Source of the DNA: Entophlyctis helioformis
Lineage: Eukaryota > Chytridiomycota > Chytridiomycetes > Chytridiales > Chytriomycetaceae
Length of the DNA stretch: 64,000 nucleotides
Direction of reading: 5' to 3'
NCBI GenBank assembly: GCA_025526915.1
Contig: JAHLKH010000148.1
Span: forward strand, 1-64,000
The notes beneath the pieces were generated by a model that did not search any database, was not told the DNA's origin, and was given only the letters and a program-made list of their open reading frames with translations. Of this stretch, positions 22,876-34,776 are shown piece by piece. The position numbers and the translations under genes are program-made. Within the stretch, counting starts at the first letter, position 1. Every line of letters begins with the position of its first letter.

Positions 22876-25800
22876 ATGGGCGACCCCGACGGCAGCGACG
22901 GCCTCGATGGCAGCAACGACCGTGCACCGCGCCGTGCACCGCTCACAGCACACCTAGCACAACCAGCGCATGCGCCGCAGAAGCGCACCCGCCGCGCTCT
23001 TGTCCACGAAGACCCCGACGACGACCCCGCCGAGTTCATGTCGCAGCCGCTCATCCCCGACCTCGGCGTCCACGACCAAGACCACCACGACCACCGCGAC
23101 AACAGCAACGACCAAGACCAAGACGCCGACTTTGACGAGCCCGCCTCGCCCAAGCGCCAGCGCCGCATGCAGCCGGCCGGCCGCCCGTCCCACTCCAGCA
23201 GCCACTCGGACAGTGACGATGCCCACGACGACCGCCACATGCCCGCCTCGTCTGCAAAGGTGTGTGCTGCCGGACGGGCTGTTCGGACGCCATTTCGGAC
23301 ACGATCGCCTGTTGGCTGGCTCACACACACACACTCACACTCACACTCGCACTCACAGGACAATGGCGGCCTGGGCAGCATCGAAAAGATCGAGCTCGTC
23401 AACTTCATGTGCCACTCGTACCTCCAGGTGTCGCTCGGCTCAAAGATCAACTTTATCGTCGGCCACAACGGCAGTGCGTGGCTGCTTGCTGTCGACTGTC
23501 TTGTCTTGGCAGCCGTGTACTGCCTTTTACAGGCGTGTCTGGCCACACACTGAGCCTGTGCCGTGTGCCATGTGCCATGTGCCGTCTTCGTGCTCAACAG
23601 GTGGAAAGTCGGCCATCTTGACCGCTCTCACCGTCTGTCTCGGCGGCAAGGCCTCGTTCACCAACCGTGGCAACAACATCCGCGCTCTGCTCAAGGAAGG
23701 CGAACAGTTGAGTCGCGCGTCTCCCTCTCCCTTTCTTTCCCTCTTGCCGCTTGCCTCTCTGACATTGTCATGCCCCACCCAGAGTCGGCTCAGTCACCAT
23801 CCACATCCGGAACTGCGGCCCTGATGCATACAAGCCAAAGATCTACGGCTCCACCATCATCGTCGAGCGCAAGATTGTGCGCGAGGGCACTGCCACCTAC
23901 AAGATCAAGAACGCAAAGGGTAGGAGCCTGCCATCTGTCGTGCCGTCTACCGGCCATTGCGCAGTCGGACGCGACTCACACGCTGCACCTTGTTGCACTG
24001 GCTTTGACAGGCGGAACAGTCTCGACCCGCCATGAGGATCTGATCTCCATCTGCGACCACATGCAGATTGTTGTCGACAATCCCATGGCCATCCTCACAC
24101 AGGACACGGCCCGCACGCTCCTTGCCAACAGCTCGGCACAGGAAAAGTACAACGTAAGCCATCCATCTCTCACTCTCTCCCTTGATCGATCGCCTGCGTG
24201 ATCTATGGAGCATAGCACGGCGATCCGACTGACACCTCTGAATGCCGTGGCATGATCCGCAGTTCTTCCTCAAGGGCACGCAGCTCGAGAAACTCACGGC
24301 CGACTATGTCGCCATTGACGAGTTTATCGAAAACTCGACCAAGATCCTGTCGTTCAAGAAGACGGCGCTGCCCGACATGGAGCAGGATGTTGCGCGTCTC
24401 GAAAAGAAGTGGAAAGTGGGTGGCCCTTGTGCGATCTGCTGGCGCGTATGGCTGTGGCTGCGTGCGAGTTTCTGACTCCCTTGCCAACGGGCATGCGGCG
24501 ATGGCAGGACATGGAAGTGGCTATGCAGATGGAGAAAGACCGCAATCGCATCTTCTTGGAACACATTTGGGCCAAGATCCAAGAGTTTGAGCAGGTGAGT
24601 GGCGTTCATCTGGCGGGCGACATTTGCTGTTTGACTGGCTGACTAACGTGTCGGCGTCTAGAAAATCGAGACTGAAGAGGAGCTGCTTGAGCGCCAGCAG
24701 CTCAAGCTGGAGGCGAACGCGCCAAGGATAGCCGAGGCCGAGGTGAGAGGAGATTGGTCGGGTATGCAGCCACTGCGCGATGAGCCGACTGACCGACCTG
24801 CGTGCCCGAATCATAGCGGGATGTGGAGGCGTGCAGTACTCAAGTGGCGCAACTGACAGAGCAGCTGCATGACGTTCGCGCCGAAATGGTGCCCGTCACT
24901 GCCGAGCGTGAGAAGCTGCACCGCGAGATCCAAGAGTCCAAGCAGCTCAATGCACAGCTGTCCAACGACATCACGTCGCTTGATCGCGATCTTCGCAAGT
25001 ACAATAGCGCGGCCGAGCGGCTTGATGCACGCATCGCTGAAGAAAAGCGCAAGCTCCAGGTCGACCACGTGTATGTTGGTCTGTGATGGCAGCTGGTGCT
25101 ATATGAGCCATGGCGGCTGACTCGATCATTGGCTGGATGTGTCGTGTGCCAACAGCGCGGTTCGTGAGCAGAAGCGTGCGACCATTGTCGAGCTGCAAGA
25201 GAACAAGAATCAGCTGAACCACGACCGCGATTCTGTGCGTTGGTGGGGCTGTGCATGTCTTACACGACGTGCTGTGCCACTAACCATCTTGCTTGTGTCT
25301 TGGGCAATCCCTTGGTGACCAGTGGCTGGTCAAGCGGGACGAGCTCGAAGCCAGCCAAAGCGAGACGCGCGAGATGCGCGAACGCGCCGTCGAGCAACTG
25401 ACGTCCAGCCAAAACAGGATGCACCAAATGCAGGACCAGCTGCGTCGCATGGAGAGCAACAAGTCGGACCGGCTGGCCATGTTTGGCGACCGCATGCCCG
25501 AGATTGTGCGCCAGATCAACGAACAGGACCGGCGTGGCGCGTGGCGTGGCGCTCGGCCCGTCGGCCCCATCGGCATGTACGTCAACCTCGAGCGTCCAGA
25601 GTTCACCGACGTCATTGAACACCTCGTTGCCGCCACCATGAGCGCCATGATTGTCGAGACGCACGAGGACCTCAAGCTCCTCCAGAGCATCGCGCAGCGC
25701 TGCGGGTTCCCCAACATGGACATTTTAAAGGTGGACGGTCGCAGCGCCATCAACATCTCCAGCGGCCTGCCAGACCCGTCCTACACGACCGTGCTTTCGT

Positions 25801-27888
25801 GTCTCAAGATTGAGAACCCGGTTGTGCTCAAAGCGCTGGTGATCACGCACTCGATCGAGAAGCTGGTGCTGGTCAACACCCGTGACGAGGGCGACGAGCT
25901 GGCGCGCCATGGGTACCCCCGTAACGTCAACGGCGTGTACACCAAGGACTGTTACGCTGTCGGTACCCGGAACGGTGGCTTTAGTGCGTCACGGCTCCAC
26001 AAGGCATACAATGCGCCGCGTATGACCAAGAATGTCGACAACCTGATTGCGTACGTCACTGCCGTGTTTGTGACGTGTGGAGGTGTGTGTAGAGGGGGGT
26101 GGTGGAACTGACGGATTGGATCGTGCAGCGAGATGCGCCAAAAGACCGATGCTCTTGCGCGGACGATCGAGCTGCACCAGCAGGAGCTGCAGCGTTTGGA
26201 CCAGGGCGAACGGCAGGTCGCCTCGGAGCGCAACCGGATCCGCGTACGCCAGTGATTTTGTGGCTGCCACTGGATGCAGAGTGCTCATACGCTGACTCGT
26301 GTATGAGGCAGATGGCCATCACGGACATTGACCGCAAGATGGAGATGATTGACCGTCAGATCTATGATATCGAAGACAGCTTACGCGTATGTGCGGCCGT
26401 GGTTATGCACAGACGAGCAAGAAGGCGACTGACACGGCATGTGCATGCTTGCATGGACGGGACTGCAGGAGGACGATCCGACCAACATCAATGCGCTTGA
26501 GCAGGAGCGTGCCGAGGAGGCGGACCGCATCCGTATTGCGTCGGCACAGATCCACGGCCTCACGGAGCAGCGCCAAGTGCAGCGCAGCCTGCACCACGAG
26601 ATTGTCGCGCGCGTGCAGCAGATCGAGACCACGCTTGGCGACATCCAGAACCGTCACTACCAGATCTCGGTGCGTCGCATGCACCATCAGCCGTGCCGTA
26701 GTCCAGATGTGGATGCATACAGGCACAGGCACTGACATGAACGCTGCAGAACGAGCTGGAGACCGCGTCAGCCAGGTTCATGCAGCTGACGCACAACCTC
26801 GGCCATTTCCGAGACAAGCAGGCCGAGTACCAGGCACATGTCACGCAGCAGACCGAGAAAGTCGCCATGATGCGCGCCAAGGCTGTCGAGCAGGAAGCCC
26901 GCTGTCGCGAGCAGGTCGGCCCGCGCGTGCCTGTCCAGTCCTCGGTCGCCGAGCTCGAGCATTCCCTCAAGCTCATCGAAGCCAAGCTCGCCGAAAAAGA
27001 GAAGCAGTGCGTAGGATGCCCTGCCCACGCGTCTTTCTCCGTCTCCATCCATGCTCGCACTGACGCCTGTCCAACCCGACCCGACTCGACCCGCCGTGTG
27101 CACCAACAGGTTCGGCAGCCGCGAAAAGCTCTTCAACGAGCTGTCCGCCAAGCAGGGCTCCCTCGCGCAAGCCCAGCTCGAGACCAAGCACTCGGAAGCG
27201 TTTCTGCGACACCTGCGCCGGTCGCTCGCGCAACGCAACCGCGCATACGACGATTTCAAGACATACATCTCCATCCGCGCCAAGCGGCTGTTCTCGGAAC
27301 TCATTCGCAAGCGCGGGTACCGCGGTGTGCTGACGCTCGACCACGATCGCAAGGAGCTGATGCTCAAGGTGTGTTTAGAGTGTGGAGCGTGTGGCGTGTA
27401 GCGTACGCTGACGCTACGGTGTGGATTAGGTTGACGTGGCGGCGGAACAGAGCCACATGCAGGTGCCTGCAGATAACGGTGGCAACGACACTGATCCGCG
27501 CGCGCTCTCGGGCGGCGAGAAGAGTTTTGCGACCGTGTGTCTGCTTCTCGCGCTGTGGGAGTCTATGGCGAGCCCGTTCCGCGCGCTGGACGAGTTTGAC
27601 GTGTTCATGGTGCGTCTTGTCTTGCGTCTCGCCTCCCTGCATGTGTGTCGCCATGATGCAGATCGACTCACATGGATGGGAACCGATGGCCGTGGACAGG
27701 ATGCCGTCAACCGCCGTCTGGCGATGAAGCTCATGATCAGCAATGCGCGCGACGCCGAGGTGCAGTCGCAGTACATTCTGATCACGCCGCAGAACATGAG
27801 CCACGTCGAGGGCATCGGCGGCCCAGATGTGCGCGTGTGTCGGTTGAGCGACCCCGAGCGCAATCAGCAGCGCCTCAGCTTTGGCTGA
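22876..27888 (+). CDS. SMC6: SMC6, structural maintenance of chromosomes protein
   Basis: Eighteen exons with perfect phase sum (3543 nt, 1180 residues): 22876-23259, 23359-23473, 23601-23706, 23783-23919, 24011-24153, 24263-24415, 24508-24594, 24662-24742, 24817-25070, 25156-25234, 25323-26050, 26129-26243, 26312-26386, 26469-26669, 26750-27006, 27110-27368, 27430-27609 and 27700-27888. Walker A GHNGSGKSA is split by the second intron. SMC6-specific segments include [39 protein letters not shown] and [11 protein letters not shown]. Long coiled coils flank a hinge (about 25540-26050). The C-terminal ATPase half has the signature [20 protein letters not shown] and Walker [12 protein letters not shown]. 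With SMC5 it forms a DNA repair and replication complex. No frameshift anywhere in this gene. Confidence 0.95.
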
Positions 27889-28019
27889 TCCCTGGCCCGA
27901 TCTCTGTGTGTGCACGCCCTGTGCACGCCCTGTGCCTGTCTGCCATCCATCCATCCAGCCATCCATCCATCCAGCCAGCCATCGCAACACAACTTGCCAT
28001 CGATTGCAATAAACCGGCA

Positions 28020-29657
28020 ATGAGCAGCAACACGGTCACTCCGAGCGCAGAGCTTGTCCAGCTCGCACAGGCCGCACGCCGCGCAGCCATCGCCCTGCAG
28101 TCCGCCTCCAGCACGCTCAAGAACACTGCGCTGCAGCACATCCACGACAGCCTGGCGGCCTCCAAGCCGGCCATCCTCGCCGCCAACAGGGCCGATCTCC
28201 TCGTACGTCTGCGCCGGCATCTTCACGTGCATTCGTGCATGCGTGTGGCTGCCTGTCGACGGCCGCCTGCTGACGGATGCCTGGCGTGGCGGCGAGCAGA
28301 ACGCCGAGAAGCAGGTGCAGGCGGGCAGCCTGTCGTCGGCGCTGTTCAAGCGGCTGGACCTCGCCGGGCCCGCCGACGCCAAGTTCGACTCGCTGCTCAG
28401 CGGCGTGCTCCGATGTGGCCAGGCTCGACGATCCCGTCGGTAAGCGGCCCTGCTCCACCGTTCCCGCGCTCGTGCATGTGCATGTGCATGTGCGTGTGGG
28501 ACCTGCGCTGACTCTGCACGGCGGACAGGCAAGCTGAGCCTGGCGTCCAGGCTCGACACGGGGCTGGACCTGTTCCGAGTGTCGTGCCCCGTCGGCGTGC
28601 TGCTCGTCATTTTCGAGGCGCGGCCCGAGGTGGTCGTGCAGGTGGCGTGTCTGGCGCTCAAGTCGGGCAACGCCGTGATCCTCAAGGGCGGCAAGGAGGC
28701 CGCGGCGTCCAACGCCGCTCTGCACGCGGCGATCCAGACGGCGCTTGCGGGTGTACCGGGCGCCGACGGGCTTGCGGATGCCGTCCAGCTGGTGTCGACG
28801 CGCGGCGACGTGGACGGGCTGCTTGCGCTCGACGGGCTGATCGACCTGGTGATTCCGCGCGGCAGCAACGAGCTCGTTCGCCATGTGCAGGGATCGACCC
28901 GCATTCCGGTGCTGGGCCACGCTGACGGCATCTGCTCCGTGTATGTGGACAAGGACGCCGACGTCCGCAAGGCTGTCGACGTGGTGGTCGACTCCAAGGT
29001 ACGCTGTGCTGCGTGCCGATCTGTCTGGCGTTTACCGACTGATGTTCGTGGCAGGTCAACTACCCGGCGGCGTGCAATGCGGCCGAGACGCTCATTGTGC
29101 ACGCGGATGTGCTCGGCACGCATCTGCCGCCCATTGCAGCCGGCCTCCTTGCCCGCGGCGTCACGCTCCGATGCGATGCAGAGTCCCTTGCTGCCCTCAG
29201 CCAGTCGCACGCCGCAGCCATCGCGTCGGGCGCCATCATGCTGTCAACCCCTGCCGACTACACGACCGAGTTCCTCGACCTTGTCATGGCCGTCAAGACG
29301 GTGCCGTCGCTCGCAGCGGCCATCACGCACATCAACTCGCACGGCTCCAAGCACACCGACTGCATTCTCACCGAGACCGAGACGTCTGCACGGACGTTTA
29401 TGACGCTCGTTGACGCAGCCGGCGTGTACTGGAATGCGTCGACGCGGTTTGCCGACGGGTTCCGCTACGGCTTTGGTGCAGAGATTGGCGTCAGCACCAA
29501 CAAGACGCACGCGCGCGGCCCGGTCGGCCTGGAGGGGCTTGTGATCTACAAGTACCGGCTGTATGGCTCTGGGCACACGGTTGCGCCGTACAACTCGGGC
29601 GAGAAGGTGTACCACCGGGCGGAGATTCCGCTGGGCGAGGCGCAGACGATGCTGTGA
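28020..29657 (+). CDS. PRO2: Gamma-glutamyl phosphate reductase (proline biosynthesis), with an apparent +1 frameshift
   Basis: NADPH-dependent reduction of gamma-glutamyl phosphate to glutamate semialdehyde, the second step of proline synthesis. Exons: 28020-28202, 28300-28439, 28529-28998 and 29055-29657. Family segments: CPVGVLLVIFEARPEVVVQV, LALKSGNAVILKGGKEA and LIDLVIPRGSNELVRHVQ. The catalytic cysteine is in NYPAACNAAETLIVH, and EIGVSTNKTHARGPVGLEGL is near the C-terminus. Exon 2 is one base too long. After LLSGVL the frame must shift to read DVARLDDPVG, and 140 nt would have to be 139 to match the neighbouring phases. The extra base lies around 28405-28415 (GTGCTCCGATG). Everything else is intact, so a base-call insertion is likely; a real inactivating mutation is possible. 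Confidence 0.9.
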
Positions 29658-30061
29658 CGTGGTTGTTCTGCGATGGTCTGGCAGAATGAAGCGTGAGCAG
29701 CGTGAGCAGCGTACCGTGTGTGCCGGCATTCTGTGGGCGACGGGGGTTTGCCTCCACGGACGCAGCAAATCTTCCGACGCCGAAACAACGATTCTCGCTT
29801 CATCATCAACTGCTGATCCACCCCAGGCTACCAGCGACAACCGATGACAAGGCGGACGGACGACAGCCCCGCTCGGGCCGCTCGGGCGGGCGGGCGGCGA
29901 CGGGGCGGCAGCACGCCTACGGAGCAGGCGTCCGCCCAGCGTGCGCCGCTGCCTGCGTCTGCGTGCGCGTCTGCGTGCGCATCTGCGCTTTGCACCACCA
30001 CCACGCCCGCCTGCCCGCCGTGCCCCGCTGCCGGTGCACACGCCCCACCCCCAACGCCAGC

Positions 30062-30093
<32 letters not shown>

Positions 30094-30566
30094 AACGACA
30101 CCGACACCAACGACGACACCGACGACCACGCAGCGCAGCGTGGTGGTGTGCACCAGCAGGCTTGTCTGCCGCATCTGCAGCCGTCACTCCGTGCGACGCC
30201 GGCAGCGACACCGACACCGACACTGGCAACAGCTGTGCGGGCTGGCACCACCACGACCACCACGACCACGACCATCACCATCAACGACAACGATGGCCAC
30301 AGGCACAGACACAGGCACAGGCACAGACACAGGCACGGACACAGGCACAGATGCAAGCACGACAGGTGCCGGCACATGCACGGCACGCGCACGGCAGCCG
30401 TCTCGGCGTCGCCTGTGCCGAGCGTGCGCCGCTGCGGCAGCTTGTCGAGTCGGAGTCGTCGACGCCTTGCCCAGCCCAGAAGCAGCAGCAACAACTACGG
30501 CAGCAGCAGCAACTACGGCAGCAGCACCGACCAGCCCGCTCGTCGCTGGCCACCAGATTTGCGTCC
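29658..30566. other. 909-bp upstream region rich in simple repeats
   Basis: Between PRO2 and the GPCR. Contains (CAG)n around 30060-30090, CGACGACAC-type units, ACAGGCACAGAC hexamer repeats (about 30298-30352) and CAACTACGGCAGCAG units (30485-30525). A plus-strand frame stays open from an ATG at 29844 into the GPCR, so an N-terminal extension is formally possible. Its composition is repeat-derived, and the signal peptide at 30567 favours the later start. Confidence 0.5.
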
Positions 30567-33500
30567 ATGGGCCTCTGGCTGCTGCTCTTTGTCGTGCTGC
30601 TGGCCCTTCCCCGCTCGCCCGTCGGCGTGCTCGCCCAGCCAGGCCAGCCAGGCCAGCCGGGCCAGCCGGGCCAGCCGCCTCGCCCGCGGCCACAGCAGGT
30701 CGTGCGGGTGTCCATGATGAGCGTCAGCAACAACTTCACGGCCGAGCAGGCGGACATGGAGGCGCTGGCTGCTGCCTGGTGCGTCTTCATCTGCGTCTGC
30801 GTCTGCGTCTGCATCTGCGTCTGTTCTGCCGTCCATCGCATCCATCGCATCCATCAATCTACTCCACATCACCGTGTGTGCTAAGCCCATGGCGGGCCGG
30901 CCACTTTGTGCGACCCGCTCGCCCAGACGTACGGGTTGCACGGGTTGTACGGGTCGCACGGGCTAGCGGAACCCGTTGGCTGTGATGGATGCGATGGATG
31001 CGATCGATGCGATCGATGGCTGGACTGCGTCCAACCCCGCCTATTCCCGCCTAACCCCGTCTATCCCGTCTATCCCCGCCACAGGTCTCGCACGTCCGGC
31101 ATCCAGGTCATCTTCAACTTCACCAACGCCCGCTCGACCGACTACGGGTACCTGACGACGTCGGCCCTCGCAACGAGCGCCAACTCGTCCACGGCAACCG
31201 ACTTTGACATTTACCAGATCGATGTGGTGTGGCCCGGCGATCTGGCAGAGTACCTGCTGGACCTGTCGCCGTACTGGTCAGAGGCCGAGCTGGCGTCGTT
31301 CAATCCGGCGCTGTTTGCCGCTGATCGCGTCAACGGCCGCCTGGTGGCCGTCCCGTTCCGCGCAGACTACGGCCTGCTGTACTATCGCTCCGACTGTACG
31401 TCCGCCCTCGCGCTCCTTGCCTGCCTTGCCTTGTCGTGCACACGTGTGTGTCGGGCCTAGTCTCGCATTGGCGCAACACAAGTGCAGCACACAAGTGCAG
31501 CCACAGTCATGCGCAAGCCCGTCTGCTGACCAGTCTGCTGTCCAACCCGCTTGCCTTGATCCGCGGATCCGCCGATCCGACCTCGTGCACCTTGACGCGT
31601 CGTGATTGTGTAACACTGCAAACTTTCCGCTCCTCCTTGACTCACACCACCGTGCACACAGTGCTCGCCAAGTACGGGCAAGCGCTGCCGCAGACGTGGG
31701 ACGACATCGAACGCATCTCCCGCATCGTCATGAAGGGCGAGAACGCAGACACGCGGCGGCCCAGCATCTACGGCTACATGGGCCAGTTCTACTCGAGCGA
31801 GGGTCTCACCTGCAACGTGAGTCTTGTCCGCCACGAACACGACATTGGCACGTGCACACTGCCCGTATGTTGGTCTGTTGGTCTGACGCAGTTCCCTCCG
31901 TACACACAGTTTGTCGAGTGGATGGCAGGTGCCGGTCTCAAGAACATCGTATCACCCGATCGCAAAGTTGCTGTGGACATGCCTGCGTCTCGCGCCATCT
32001 TGACCCGCATCGCATCTTGGCTTGGCGACATCATACCCCTAGAAGCCATCGTGTCGTCCGAGTCCGGCTCGTTTGAGTTTTGGGCACAGGGCCGTGTCGT
32101 GTTCATGCGCGGCTGGCCCAACTCGATCCAGGAATCCACGGACCGCCGTGTGCCGTTTACCTGGAACGTCACCCAGGTACGCTGTCCACTGACTCGACAC
32201 CTTGGCGCGAGTGCCATCCGAGCTTCGACTGACACACACTCTCTCTCTGTCCAGATGATTGGCGATACGCCAAACAGCGGCCACTCGGCGCTCGGTGGAT
32301 GGCACCTCGGTGTCACCAAATCCACTCGCAACGTCGAGGCCACCATTGCCGTGCTCAAGTGGCTCACGAGTGTCGAGGTTCAGCGACGTCGCGCCGTCAA
32401 CCTGACGTCCCTGCCCATCGTCACCAGCCTCTACGACGATCCAGACGTCTGCCGCTCCATTCCATGCAACGTTTTGCGCGACATCCGGGTGGCCGTGCGT
32501 CCGTCGGCCGAGTTCACGCCCAACTACACGGCCGGCTCCAAAGTCATCTACGAGTCTGTGCACAAGTACCTCGCCAAGGAGTCGGGCACGTCCATTGACC
32601 GCCTCATGCGCCGGCTCGATGTCGACCTTGGCAAGATCCTCGGGACGTACCGTGTCCCTGCCACCGCCATCGCCGTGTCGTCGCCCCTCGCCATCCTGTT
32701 TCTGATCCTCAACATGCTTGGCATCGGTGCCACCGTTCTTGTGCTCACCATCATCATCCGTGAGCGCCGGTCCCACATTGTACGCATCTCCTCGTTCCTG
32801 TTTTGCCTGTTCATTCTCGCGGGCATCCTCCTTGGCTACGCGTCCGTCGCCCTCTACATCGAGGTGCCTACCGCCGCCACGTGTGCCTGCAGCCGCTGGT
32901 CATGACGCTCGCCTTCTCCATCACCATGGGTGCGCTCGTCATCAAAACTGGCGCATCGCAAGCATCTTCAGCAACCCGCGCATTTCGCAGAGCTTCTCAG
33001 ACAGCTACCTCCTCAAGCGGCTCGCAGTCATTGTCGCCTTGAACTTGGCGCTGGTTGTGTGCTGGCTGGCCGTGGACGCGCCAAGCCGACCGCGTTTGCC
33101 ATGTCGGAAGAGACGGGGTACTGGACCTGCGTGTCGACATCGTCGCGCGTCAATCTCGTGTTCACGGTCCTCATCTTCATCGGCAATGCGCTACTCCTGT
33201 CGTTTGGCGTGTACCTCGCTTGGAGCACCCGGCATATTGCGGTGCGCTACAACGAGTCGCGCTCGATTGCGTTTATTGTCTACAACTGTCTGCTGTGGAC
33301 GGTGCTCTCGATCCCGATTGTGTTCTCGGACCAGCTCGGCATCGATATTCATTTCGCGGTGCAGTCTGCGTCCGTGTTCGCCATCACGACGGGCACGCTC
33401 GTGCTCCTGTTTGGCCCCAAGATCCGTGCTCTCTATGGACAGCAGAACACGAAACGGGTGGTCGTGCGGTCATTTACCGCGGCAGTGCCTGCTGGCGTGT

Positions 33501-34432
33501 ATACCAACACGGACGAGAACGCCACGGATGAGAATGCTGTGCAGTCTGCTCATGCCCACGGCCCTGCTGCTGCTGGTGGTGGGGCTGCCGGCGGCGGCGG
33601 CCAGCCGTCTTCGCCGCGAACTGGACGCAAGCACCGGTCCCCGTTCACCGACTCGAACCTTGCCCACCAGGGCCTCCGACGCGACTTTCTGTACATCCGT
33701 CGCGGCCGCTACAAGTCGTTCCTTGGCGCGTGGGAAGCCAAGAACGCCGTCTTCATCCCAGGCCTGCAGGTGTTTGTGCTCCAGAACACCGTGTCCAAAC
33801 GCTCCAAGGACGTCTACTGTCTCTGCATCTTCTCGGCGACGGTCGTGTGGCGGCACCTGGACGACCCGACGGCCCTGTCGTGTCTGGTGCAGTTCAACCG
33901 GCAGGTGTATTTCGAGATGATGTTCAACGACGCGGCGAGCGCTGCCTACTGGATGGGCATTTTCAGCGCCATCGAGGCAGGTGAGCGCATGGCGCCGACT
34001 CAGCAGCAGCAGCAGCAGATGGCGCAGCAGGGCGGCGGCGGCGGGCATGCTGGATCGGCACTGCACAGACAACGGGACGTCAGCACGGTTGGGCAGACAG
34101 TCGCCAAGTTCTTTGCCGAGGGCTCCAGCATCTTTTGGACCGAGAACCAGGCAGACGCTGACGAGGGGATTGCCATGACCGAGCGTCATCAGCGGACGGC
34201 ACGCGGCGGTGTTGGCACCAACGTGCTGGGGCTCGGGTCGGAGATGTGGCGCGAGACGGACGGCGGTGGCGACGGCGATGTCGGTATTGTCAGCATGGGC
34301 AGCATCCTTGACGACGCGGGTCAGGGACTCAGCATTCTTGTGGATATGGACGGCACGCTCGGGCTTGCTGATGAGGGGAAGCCGGGATCTGTTGTCGAGG
34401 TGCCGCCCGCGTCTGGCCGGCCGCAGCCCTGA
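30567..34432 (+). CDS. Class C (GABA-B-like) GPCR with a bacterial-type solute-binding ectodomain
   Basis: Exons: 30567-30778, 31085-31395, 31662-31816, 31910-32176 and 32255-34432. A signal peptide (LWLLLFVVLLALPRSPVGV) is followed by a type-1 ABC-transporter-like solute-binding domain: FDIYQIDVVWPGDLAEYLLD, AVPFRADYGLLYYRSDLLAK and ALPQTWDDIERI. FWAQGRVVFMRGWPNSIQ and GGWHLGVTKSTRN complete it. After a linker come seven hydrophobic segments with class C landmarks (PTAATC..LQPLVMTLAF, KTWRI, TGYWTC). The cytoplasmic tail has a histidine/glycine-rich stretch and a compact, PH-like region (RDFLYIRRGRYKSFLGAWE, then QVFVLQNTVSKRSKDVYCL). The last exon needs three single-base corrections near 32886, 32948 and 33082, each an apparent missing base. 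Ligand unknown; a sugar, polyamine or amino acid is expected from the fold. Confidence 0.8.
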
Positions 34433-34541
34433 CGGCGCTAATGAAGTATTGTATAGTTTGCTTCAGGGAGTTGACGTTGAGAGATTGACGTCGAGGTTGT
34501 TGAGATGCGGCAAGTGGATGGCTAGACAAAGTGGAAGATTG

Positions 34542-34725
34542 GCGTTGATGGCACGGCGAGCAGTGCAGATGCCGCCCACGCGAGGAGGCACCAGGAACCG
34601 CGCACCTTCCGAGTGTCGCGGGTCACAGACTGGATCGCGAATGATGCTGGCTGTCTTGTGGCATCTGGAATGCCCTGTCGGTGCATGCCTCAAGTTCTCG
34701 TGCGTGGCAATGGCGCTTGTTGGAC
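34542..34725 (-). mobile_element. Remnant of a non-LTR retrotransposon 3' ORF
   Basis: About 135 bp (34542-34674) resembles 37239-37374 of the better-preserved element, including coding for IIRDPVCDPRHSEGARFL and ARRAINAN on the minus strand. A second short match (about 34694-34722) corresponds to 37038-37063, so the order is rearranged or two fragments are adjacent. It forms the immediate upstream region of the first ankyrin gene. Confidence 0.65.
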
Positions 34726-34776
34726 AATCGCGTTTTTTGTTGTGGTTGTCCGGACAACCACAAAGCGGCTGTGGCA

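Noticed and set aside
29844..30566. N-terminal extension of the GPCR from an upstream ATG
   Set aside because: Composition follows simple repeats (CAG, ACAGGC), and the hydrophobic signal peptide would then be internal.
34681..34776. Earlier start for ankyrin copy A
   Set aside because: The 32 extra codons are derived from the retrotransposon remnant and unlike the N-terminus of the family; the ATG at 34777 is preferred.
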